Source: Methylotenera sp. (lineage in GTDB: Bacteria; Pseudomonadota; Gammaproteobacteria; Burkholderiales; Methylophilaceae). From it: a stretch of 45,306 nt of DNA. Shown piece after piece: positions 15,722 to 23,225 of the stretch (position 1 is the stretch's first letter; each line of letters starts with the position of its first letter). The stretch is from positions 1 to 45,306 of the forward strand of contig JAKFVB010000032.1 in NCBI GenBank assembly GCA_021732405.1, given 5' to 3'. Made by a program: the position numbers and the translations under genes. Under the pieces are notes generated by a model. That model did no database searches and had not been told where the DNA came from. It was given only the letters and a program-made list of their open reading frames with translations.

Positions 15722-18700
15722 TTAATACTTTCTAATTATCAACATATAAGCCGCGGGCAACACAAATAAAGATAACAATGGCGCAGTGAGCATACCACCA
15801 ACCATGGGTGCGGCAATGCGACTCATCGCTTCTGAGCCCGTTCCAGTACCAATTAATATGGGGATTAAGCCAGCTAAAATTACGGCAACTGTCATGGCTT
15901 TTGGTCGCACACGTAAGGCTGCGCCCTCAATTAAAGCCGTATACAAATCTTCTTTACCATTAAGCTTACCTGCAGCTTTATAGCGCTCAACTGCATCATC
16001 TAAATACACCAACATAATAATGCCAAACTCAGCCGCCAAGCCAGAAAGCGCAATCATACCCACACCACTAGCAATAGAGAAATGGTGCCCCAGAAAATAA
16101 AGAAACCATACTGCGCCGACCAAAGCAAAGGGTAGACTACCTAAAATGAGTAAAGCGGGTGTGATACGCTTAAATGATAGAAATAGTAAAATAAAAATAA
16201 TGCCGATGGTCATTGGCACCACATAACTGAGTCGCTTAGCCGCACGCTCAAAGTATTCAAACTGCCCAGACCAAGCCAGCGAATAGCCTGCGGGTAGCTG
16301 TAATTCTTTATCCAGCAAAGCTTTTGCATCTTTGACAAAACCACCTAAATCACGGTCATGAATATCTACATACACCCACACATTCGGCCGTGCATTTTCA
16401 CTTTTAATCATGGGTGGGCCATCTGTCACTTGCACTGTCGCCACTTCGCCCAGCGGTACAGTCGCGCCCTGCTCAGTGATAATCGGTAAGGTTTTTAGCT
16501 TTTCTACCGAATCACGTAGCTCTCTAGGAAAGCGCACATTAATAGGAAAACGCGCCAAGCCTTCTATCTTTTCACCAATATTGTCACCACCAATCGCGGT
16601 TGAGATTAATGACTGTACGTCTTCAATATTTAGGCCGTAGCGTGCGATTTTTAGTCGGTTAATTTTCACATCAATATAGCGCCCACCCGTGACACGCTCG
16701 GCAATCACCGAGCTGGCGCCTGACACTTGCTTCATCAAGCGCTCAACCTCACCGCCTAATCTTTCTAAGGTATCTAAGTCTGCTCCACCAATTTTGATGC
16801 CCACAGGACTTTTAATGCCAGTGGATAGCATATCAATACGATTACGTATCGGCTGCACCCACACATTCGCCATACCAGGTATTTTTAATCTGGCATCTAA
16901 CTCTTCCACCAGTTTTTCGGGTGTCATGCCAGCTCGCCATTCAGAGCGCGGTTTGAATTGAATGGTAGTTTCCAGCATTTCTAATGGCGCAGGGTCAGTA
17001 GCGGTTTCTGCGCGACCTGTTTTACCGAATACCGATTTCACCTCTGGCACGGTTTTAATCAACCTATCCGTCAGTTGCAAAATTTCAGATGCCTTGGAAA
17101 TCGATAATCCAGGCAATGCCGTTGGCATATACAGCAAGTCACCTTCATCTAGCGGCGGCATAAACTCACTGCCCAATTTACCTAATGGATATAAGGTGAG
17201 CACAACTATCATAAGTGCAAAGCCTAGTGTGACTTTTGGAAAATGCAGTACTTTACTCAACATGGGTTTGTAAATGGCAATTAACCAGCGATTAAGCGGA
17301 TTATCATGCTCAGGCCGAATATGGCCGCGAATAAACATGGTCATTAATACTGGAATTAAGGTGACTGATAACCCAGCCGCTGCCGCCATGGCATAGGTTT
17401 TGGTAAAAGCCAATGGCGCAAATAATTTACCTTCTTGCGCCTCTAGGGTAAATATTGGAATAAACGATAAGGTAATAATCAGCAATGAGAAAAATAGCGC
17501 AGGCCCCACCTCACTCGCCGCATCGATAATGACTTTAATGCGCTGACTATTATTCGGCTCACCATGCTCATTTTTATAGGTTTCTAGCTGTCGATGTGCG
17601 TTTTCTATCATCACTATTGCTGCGTCCACCATTGCACCAATGGCAATAGCTATGCCGCCTAGCGACATGATATTAGCGTTTACACCTTGGTAGTACATCA
17701 CAATAAAGCTGACTAATACACCAATCGGTAGCGCAACTATCGCCACTAAAGCTGAACGGAAATGCCATAAAAATATCGCACAGACCAAAGCGACCACGAT
17801 AAATTCTTCAATCAATTTATGCGTTAAGTTATCTACCGCGCGCTTAATTAATTGCGATCTATCATACGTTGTCACCACTTCCACGCCTTCAGGCAGGCTT
17901 TTTTTCAAAGCGGCTAGCTTGGCTTTTACGCCATCAATCACTTCCAAGGCATTTTGACCTGCGCGCATCACAATGACGCCGCCTGTCACTTCACCTTCAC
18001 CATTTAACTCAGTAACACCTCGTCTCAGTTCTGGGCCAATTTGAATACGCGCCACATCCGATAACAAAATGGGCGTGCCGTTTGCCGTAACTTGTAAAGG
18101 AATATTTCTAAAGTCATCTAAATTTTCTAAATAACCGCGTGCACGCACCATGTATTCAGCTTCAGCCGTTTCAATCACCGCGCCACCTGTTTCTTGATTA
18201 GCAGCTTGCACGGCTGAAACCACTTTTGATAGCGGAATACGATAGTTACGTAATTTATCAGGATCAACCTGTATCTGATATTGCTGCACCAAACCACCCA
18301 AGGTAGCTACTTCTGCCACGCCAGGAATAGTTTTCAACTCAAACTTTAAAAACCAATCTTGCAGTGCACGCAACTCACCTAAATCGTGCTTACCACTGCG
18401 GTCTACCAAGGTGTACTCATAAATCCAACCCACACCAGTCGCATCTGGCCCTAAACTGGGGTTTGCGCCTTTGGGTAAACGTGATGATATTTGGCTTAAG
18501 TATTCCAGCACGCGCGAACGCGCCCAGTATTGGTCAGTTCCATCGTTAAATAGAATATATACAAAAGAATCGCCAAAGAATGAATATCCACGCACTGTTT
18601 TAACGCCCGGCACTGAGAGCATGGTGGTCGTAAGTGGATAAGTCAGTTGATTTTCTACAATTTGTGGCGCTTGCCCTGCCCATTGTGTGCGAATAATCAC

Positions 18701-18838
18701 TTGCGTATCCGATAAATCAGGAATCGCATCCAGCGGGGTTTTCAGCATCGCAAATATGCCCCAAGCGACAATCATTAATGTCGCCAGTAAGACTAAAAGA
18801 CGATTATTGGCCGACCAGCGAATCAGTTGCGCAATCAT
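15722..18838 (-). CDS. cusA: CusA-type Cu(I)/Ag(I) HME-RND efflux pump
   Basis: A 1038-residue inner-membrane RND transporter of the heavy-metal group (E. coli CusA has 1047). Twelve membrane segments flank two large periplasmic loops. The three substrate Met residues of CusA are all present in the expected contexts: [14 protein letters not shown] and [13 protein letters not shown], which points to monovalent Cu/Ag and not to Zn/Co/Cd. The proton-relay residues are also visible: Asp in [15 protein letters not shown], Glu in [10 protein letters not shown] and Lys in LRPKAMT. It forms the tripartite pump with CusB and CusC, whose genes precede it with ATGA-type overlaps. No CusRS regulator is nearby; control is not evident. 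Confidence 0.95.
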   Translation of the reverse strand: MIAQLIRWSANNRLLVLLATLMIVAWGIFAMLKTPLDAIPDLSDTQVIIRTQWAGQAPQIVENQLTYPLTTTMLSVPGVKTVRGYSFFGDSFVYILFNDGTDQYWARSRVLEYLSQISSRLPKGANPSLGPDATGVGWIYEYTLVDRSGKHDLGELRALQDWFLKFELKTIPGVAEVATLGGLVQQYQIQVDPDKLRNYRIPLSKVVSAVQAANQETGGAVIETAEAEYMVRARGYLENLDDFRNIPLQVTANGTPILLSDVARIQIGPELRRGVTELNGEGEVTGGVIVMRAGQNALEVIDGVKAKLAALKKSLPEGVEVVTTYDRSQLIKRAVDNLTHKLIEEFIVVALVCAIFLWHFRSALVAIVALPIGVLVSFIVMYYQGVNANIMSLGGIAIAIGAMVDAAIVMIENAHRQLETYKNEHGEPNNSQRIKVIIDAASEVGPALFFSLLIITLSFIPIFTLEAQEGKLFAPLAFTKTYAMAAAAGLSVTLIPVLMTMFIRGHIRPEHDNPLNRWLIAIYKPMLSKVLHFPKVTLGFALMIVVLTLYPLGKLGSEFMPPLDEGDLLYMPTALPGLSISKASEILQLTDRLIKTVPEVKSVFGKTGRAETATDPAPLEMLETTIQFKPRSEWRAGMTPEKLVEELDARLKIPGMANVWVQPIRNRIDMLSTGIKSPVGIKIGGADLDTLERLGGEVERLMKQVSGASSVIAERVTGGRYIDVKINRLKIARYGLNIEDVQSLISTAIGGDNIGEKIEGLARFPINVRFPRELRDSVEKLKTLPIITEQGATVPLGEVATVQVTDGPPMIKSENARPNVWVYVDIHDRDLGGFVKDAKALLDKELQLPAGYSLAWSGQFEYFERAAKRLSYVVPMTIGIIFILLFLSFKRITPALLILGSLPFALVGAVWFLYFLGHHFSIASGVGMIALSGLAAEFGIIMLVYLDDAVERYKAAGKLNGKEDLYTALIEGAALRVRPKAMTVAVILAGLIPILIGTGTGSEAMSRIAAPMVGGMLTAPLLSLFVLPAAYMLIIRKY

Positions 18839-20478
18839 GGTTTTGCTCCTTTGACGCCATTTTTCATTGCGCCATCTTGTTTGCTGCTGGTTTTTTCAAC
18901 TCGCTCAATCACATATTGCGCGGGCCTATCGGCTGTTTCTGGCGCATCTGCTTTTAAATCAAATTCCACCACATCGCCTGCTTTTAATTTGCCTAATTGC
19001 TGATTGTCTTTCACATCAAAACCCATCGTCATCGATGGCCAACCTAGCTCTTTAATCGGCTCATGATTCAAGGTTACCTTGCCAGATTTAGCATCAACAT
19101 CCACCACTTTTCCGCGCCCTTTCGGCATTTTTTCAGCTGGCATTGCCATATCCATCATGGGCTTATCCATCGTCATTTCCGTGGTTTTGTCTTGTTGCGA
19201 CATGCCCTTATTCGATAACCTTGCCAGTACGCCAGATAACGACGCTTCAGAATCGAGTAAAAACTGACCTGAGGCAACAACTTCTTCGCCCTCTGCTAAA
19301 CCACTGAGTATTTCCGTCTGATTATTAAGCTCTTGCCCAGTGGTAATTTCTGCTGGGCGGTAGCCGCTTGTTTCTTTTACAATCACAATTTTGCGTGTAC
19401 CAGTGGCAATGATACTTTCAGAGGCAATGGATAAAGCCGCATACGTTTGTCCAGTGAACATTACATTGCCGTACATGCCAGGCTTTAAACGATTTTGCTT
19501 ATTTGGCAGCTCAATACGCACTTGTAGCGTCCTAGAATCCCCGTTTAGCATGGGATACAAATAGCTGACTTTGCCTTTAAACGTCTCACCCACTAGGCTT
19601 TGCAGTTGCACTTCTGCTTCCAAGCCAAGCTTTAATCGCCCTGCGTCTCGCTCAGGCACCTCTGCTACTAACCACACTTGAGACAAATCGGTAATCTGCA
19701 TTAACGAAGTACCAGACATCAGCTGTGCACCCTCACGCACACCCAATTCTGTCAGCACGCCAGAGGCAGGCGCATAAACGCCGAATCTTGGACTGGCCTT
19801 ACCTGTTTTGGTGATAGCATTTATTTCATTTTCTGACATACCCAACAGCTTAAGTCTGTTGTGTGCCGCCTGCTTTAATGTGCCATCCGCATCTACCTGA
19901 TTAAGCGAAATAAGCGTTAAATATTCTTGCTGTGCGGCTAATATTTCGGGCGCATAAATTTCCGCAATTTTTTGCCCCTTACTCACAGGGTCACCCATGG
20001 CGCGCACTGATAGTTTTTCTACAAAACCAGGCATACGAGTTTGCACAGCATAAAAGCGGCGCTCATCGGCCTCAATCCTGCCAACGGCTGATAACGCTTC
20101 ACCAAAATTCTGCATGCGCACTTTTTCTACTCTAATGCCCAAGTTTTGTGCCGTTTGGGATGAAATGGCGACACCGCCCTCCTCACCATCACTGCCTTCG
20201 TTGGCGTATTTAGGCTCTAGCATCATGTCCATAAAAGGGGATTTGCCTGGCTTATCAAATTTTTGTCCTGGCACCATTGGGTCATACCAGTACTTAACGG
20301 GCTTGCCGCTACCATCTTGTACAACGCCATTTTTATCAGCCATTGGCATTTCGCTTGCCATGCCGTCTGAGCCTTTATCAGACATGCTAGTTAAGCTATT
20401 TTTTTGCCCGAAAAACCAGCCTAACCCAGTAAATAAAGTGATTAAAACAACGAAAATAACGATATGCAGTCTTTTCAT
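18835..20478 (-). CDS. cusB: CusB-type periplasmic adaptor with fused C-terminal CusF domain
   Basis: A 547-residue membrane-fusion protein, longer than E. coli CusB (about 407). Order: membrane anchor/signal (7-23); heavy-metal-binding N-domain with [19 protein letters not shown] and Met68, Met83, Met85, the CusB copper ligands; barrel-sandwich hybrid, alpha-hairpin and beta-barrel domains (about 100-420); a Met-rich linker ([12 protein letters not shown], about 425-450); then a CusF-like OB domain (451-535) with its copper site complete: His472 in LNHEPI, Trp480, Met483 and Met485 in GWPSMTM. In E. coli CusF is a separate chaperone that hands copper to CusB, so the fusion puts donor and acceptor in one chain. 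It overlaps cusC and cusA by four bases each (ATGA). Confidence 0.95.
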   Translation of the reverse strand: MKRLHIVIFVVLITLFTGLGWFFGQKNSLTSMSDKGSDGMASEMPMADKNGVVQDGSGKPVKYWYDPMVPGQKFDKPGKSPFMDMMLEPKYANEGSDGEEGGVAISSQTAQNLGIRVEKVRMQNFGEALSAVGRIEADERRFYAVQTRMPGFVEKLSVRAMGDPVSKGQKIAEIYAPEILAAQQEYLTLISLNQVDADGTLKQAAHNRLKLLGMSENEINAITKTGKASPRFGVYAPASGVLTELGVREGAQLMSGTSLMQITDLSQVWLVAEVPERDAGRLKLGLEAEVQLQSLVGETFKGKVSYLYPMLNGDSRTLQVRIELPNKQNRLKPGMYGNVMFTGQTYAALSIASESIIATGTRKIVIVKETSGYRPAEITTGQELNNQTEILSGLAEGEEVVASGQFLLDSEASLSGVLARLSNKGMSQQDKTTEMTMDKPMMDMAMPAEKMPKGRGKVVDVDAKSGKVTLNHEPIKELGWPSMTMGFDVKDNQQLGKLKAGDVVEFDLKADAPETADRPAQYVIERVEKTSSKQDGAMKNGVKGAKP

Positions 20479-21746
20479 GATGGGCTCCCAACATTCAAGT
20501 TATTCAGTAAATAATTTAATTTGACGGCTGCGCGTTGTCGGTCTGTGAGGATATTCCAGTGATCTAGCTCAACTTCTACAAGATTTCTACGGGTTTCCCA
20601 TACTTCGGATAAACTTTGTTTACCTGAGGTATAAGCCGCTTGGGCAAGACTTAACCGTGCTTTGGCAACCGGAATTAACACATTGAGATGCTCTTTTTCA
20701 CGCTCATCTGCGGCTTGTGCGTCTGCAAGCGCATTTTCTAATTCAGCCGCCAATTCTCGCCGCCTGTCTTCTGTTAATTTACGTGCTTTTTCTACCAGCA
20801 CCAGTTTTTCTGCGGTACGTTTATCTTGCCGATTGGCTTTATCTAGCTGCAAATCGATTGCTACTTGAAAAGTAAGCATATCGCTGCGCCCTGCAAAACG
20901 CTTGCCATAGCCTACTTCCCAGCTCCAGTTACGTTCTAGGTTAGCTCTTGCTTGCTCTACCTCAAATTGAGCCACTTTTTCGGTTTGCTGGGCATTAATT
21001 AATAGTGGATGCTGGTTAATTTCTTGTTGTAAGTTTTGCGTACTTAACTCTTTGCTCATCACTGGCAACTCAGGCGAGATGGAACGTGATGCCGAAGTAC
21101 CTAGCCATCGCGCTAAACCAGCTCTGGCCTTACGTTCATCGCGCAATGCAAAAATACGTTTTTCATTGATTAGGGATATTTCTGCATCCATACGCAGCAC
21201 ATCACTACTTTTTGCAGCACCCGAACTCACGCCAGCTGCCAGTACTTTTCGCTCGGCTACCATGTCATCGATAATGCGCTGATACAGCTCACTTTTGCGT
21301 TGCGCTTCGTAAGTATCTAGCCATGCAAAAGCCACATCGCGCTCAATAGTTCTTGTCATTACCACCTGCTCAGTTTGAAACTGATTAGCCTCTGCGGTAA
21401 TACGATTTGCGGCAGCCTCACGTTTTTTAAGGGGAACCATTTCTTGCGAAAATCCAATATTCGCCATGGTCTGGTCATCACGGCTCAAGCTCAAGGCATC
21501 ACTGGTAGTAACAGGCAGGTTAATAATCCCAAATTTAATCTTAGGATCTGGCAATTGGCTTTCTGCCACAGCTGCCTCACGCGATGAAATAGCCGCATCA
21601 CGATATGATTCCAGTAAAGGTTGATTTTGGGTTGCCAATTGAATGGCATCAGCTAGGCTTAGCGGCTGCTCTGCATGTGCCGCAAGGCTAATCCATAGCA
21701 AACAGATTAATAGTAGACTTTTGTCTACACGTGGGATATTCATCAA
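20475..21746 (-). CDS. cusC: CusC/TolC-family outer-membrane channel protein
   Basis: A 423-residue outer-membrane efflux protein with signal peptide ending AAHA (about residue 25) and two copies of the OEP repeat: the first opens PLSLADAIQLATQNQPLL, the second runs from QNLQQEINQHPLLINAQQTEKV. The long heptad-rich helices between them form the periplasmic tunnel. No lipobox Cys follows the signal peptide, unlike E. coli CusC, so it is probably not acylated. The start could be either of two adjacent ATGs (21746 or 21743). It is the first structural pump gene, four-base overlapped with cusB. It exports Cu/Ag delivered by CusBA. Confidence 0.88.
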   Translation of the reverse strand: MMNIPRVDKSLLLICLLWISLAAHAEQPLSLADAIQLATQNQPLLESYRDAAISSREAAVAESQLPDPKIKFGIINLPVTTSDALSLSRDDQTMANIGFSQEMVPLKKREAAANRITAEANQFQTEQVVMTRTIERDVAFAWLDTYEAQRKSELYQRIIDDMVAERKVLAAGVSSGAAKSSDVLRMDAEISLINEKRIFALRDERKARAGLARWLGTSASRSISPELPVMSKELSTQNLQQEINQHPLLINAQQTEKVAQFEVEQARANLERNWSWEVGYGKRFAGRSDMLTFQVAIDLQLDKANRQDKRTAEKLVLVEKARKLTEDRRRELAAELENALADAQAADEREKEHLNVLIPVAKARLSLAQAAYTSGKQSLSEVWETRRNLVEVELDHWNILTDRQRAAVKLNYLLNNLNVGSPS

Positions 21747-21771
21747 ACACTCCTAAACGCTTAAAAATAGC

Positions 21772-21796
21772 GTCACGTCGTTTCAATAGACGTGAC
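21772..21796. promoter_or_regulatory. Hairpin between the Cys-rich gene and cusC
   Basis: A perfect 8-bp inverted repeat GTCACGTC / GACGTGAC with a 9-base loop, 26 bases upstream of cusC. On the minus strand a short T run (ATTTTTA) follows after a few bases, so it may be a weak terminator or attenuator setting the ratio of the small exported protein to the pump, or an operator. No known copper box is recognised. Confidence 0.5.
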
Positions 21797-21805
21797 AAGT
21801 TATCG

Positions 21806-22207
21806 TTAAGAAAGGAGTATGGGTGGGCGTTGCAGGTTGGGTTGTATGACGGAGGCGTAGGCTTGGTAATTAAAATCAAATGTTTGCGTTACATTGATTG
21901 CAAAATTTGATTGAATCTGCACTGGCATTGCCGTTAATGCACATAAATTGGCGCAAAGGCTTGCACAGGTAGATTGGCAAGAGGATGTTGACTTTGATTG
22001 TTGCGCATTTTTTGTTGTCATGTATTGATGACATGGCATCGCAGCGAGAGATTGGTCCATTAACTGCTGAGGGTTATCAACGTCAAAATGATTTTTAGTT
22101 GATTGCATCATACTGTTACAAACCAGCATATTGGCGGTCGCTAAGGCTTGCATTGGCATTAATACCAATAAAACATAAGCTGCAAAATATGAGAGTCGCT
22201 TCAACAT
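21806..22207 (-). CDS. Small exported Cys/Met-rich protein at the head of the cus genes (CzcI-like layout)
   Basis: Start chosen at ATG 22207 (133 residues), because it gives a clean signal peptide (charged MLKR, hydrophobic core, MQALA near 23). An in-frame ATG at 22246, overlapping the greB stop, would add 13 residues. The mature part is short and rich in Met, Gln and Cys: Cys30 near MM, Cys59-His60, then Cys77, 81, 85 and 89 in CQSTCASLCANLC, a CX3CX3CX3C run that on a helix would line all four thiols on one side. It ends RPPILLS. Signal peptide, Cys pair and RPP ending recall the small CzcI-type proteins that precede metal RND pumps, but homology is not certain. A periplasmic Cu(I)/Ag(I)-binding role is inferred from residues and context. 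It lies 59 bases before cusC. Confidence 0.72.
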   Translation of the reverse strand: MLKRLSYFAAYVLLVLMPMQALATANMLVCNSMMQSTKNHFDVDNPQQLMDQSLAAMPCHQYMTTKNAQQSKSTSSCQSTCASLCANLCALTAMPVQIQSNFAINVTQTFDFNYQAYASVIQPNLQRPPILLS

Positions 22208-22238
22208 AATTCTAGGATAATGCAATAATTGATTTAGT

Positions 22239-22739
22239 TCAATCATCTAATTGATTGTAGCGAATATCCACCACTTCATACATTTCTTCACTTTTAGGCG
22301 TCACAACTTTTACCACATCGCCCAAACCTTTGCCCAACATGGCTTTTGCCAATGGCGAAACCCAGCTGATATAACCTTTGGTTGGCTCTAATTCGTCCTT
22401 GCCGACGATGCGATAGACATGTTCGCTATCATCTGCCAAATTAAATAAAGTCACCCAAGCGCCAAAAAATACTTTTTCTAAATGCTGTTGCAAACTACTA
22501 TCGACGATTTCGGCTAAATCCATCCGCCGCATTAGATGGCGGCAGCGGCTATCAATCTGCCGCAAACGGCGTTTGCCGTAGATATAATCGCCATTTTCAC
22601 TGCGGTCGCCATTACTAGCTGCCCAAGAGACGGTGCGCACCACTTCTGGCCGCTCAACTTTATAGAGCTGATGAAACTCAGCCTGCAAAGTGGCAAAACC
22701 TTGTGGCGTGATGTAGTTTTTTTCGTCCGTACTTGCCAT
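22239..22739 (-). CDS. greB: Transcript cleavage factor GreB
   Basis: A 166-residue Gre factor. The N-terminal coiled coil carries the acidic tip NGDRSENGDY (Asp and Glu that complete the RNA polymerase active site for cleavage), and the following YGKRRLRQIDSRCRHL is characteristic of GreB and not GreA. The C-terminal FKBP-like domain has GYISWVSPLAKAMLGKGLGD. It rescues backtracked RNA polymerase. The gene starts 7 bases after the stop of the small membrane-protein gene upstream. Its stop at 22239 lies 31 bases before the chosen start of the Cys-rich exported protein. Confidence 0.95.
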   Translation of the reverse strand: MASTDEKNYITPQGFATLQAEFHQLYKVERPEVVRTVSWAASNGDRSENGDYIYGKRRLRQIDSRCRHLMRRMDLAEIVDSSLQQHLEKVFFGAWVTLFNLADDSEHVYRIVGKDELEPTKGYISWVSPLAKAMLGKGLGDVVKVVTPKSEEMYEVVDIRYNQLDD

Positions 22740-22746
22740 TTAGTTT

Positions 22747-23148
22747 CTATTGATACGGCAAATTAAAATCATCTTTTTCCAGAATCTGTACGTTTTGTAC
22801 ATAGTAAGGCGTTTCGCCAAAACATGTGCTTGGAATGCCTTTGTGCTCTTCATAAGTTAAGCGCACACGTTTGCCCAAACTGCTATTAATTTTTTCAACC
22901 AGCGATTTATCTTTTACCGTAAACAAAAACTTTTCGGCTTGTGTGCCTGGCATAGAAACCAGCACCAACTCACCCTCATAAGTTTTGCACACATAGCCTT
23001 TTTCTGAAAATTTTTGCACATAGCCAGCACGCTCACCCGTTGAATATACCCAGTTAAGGGCGGCCCAAGTATATAAAACAAACAAAATAATGGGAATAAT
23101 GATAGTCAAAATGAGTATTTTGAATAGTTTTGCGAATTTACTTAACAC
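22747..23148 (-). CDS. Small membrane-anchored protein, unknown function
   Basis: A 133-residue protein with an N-terminal membrane helix (about 8-31) and a soluble domain of about 100 residues, probably periplasmic by the position of the positive charges. The domain is beta-rich, with GERAGYVQKFSEKGYVCKTYEGEL and KRVRLTYEEHKGIPSTCFG; two Cys (in YVCKT and STCFG) could form a disulfide. I recognise this layout from uncharacterised proteins in other Gram-negative bacteria but know no function. The start lies in the 77-base gap facing the divergent addB-like gene. It is followed by greB after 7 bases, so the two are probably co-transcribed. Confidence 0.75.
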   Translation of the reverse strand: MLSKFAKLFKILILTIIIPIILFVLYTWAALNWVYSTGERAGYVQKFSEKGYVCKTYEGELVLVSMPGTQAEKFLFTVKDKSLVEKINSSLGKRVRLTYEEHKGIPSTCFGETPYYVQNVQILEKDDFNLPYQ

Positions 23149-23225
23149 CTTTTTACTCCCGAAAAATGACTGATGAAAACAAGTTCATGCCGCTATTTTA
23201 CTGTAAGTTCGCCTACAATAACGAC

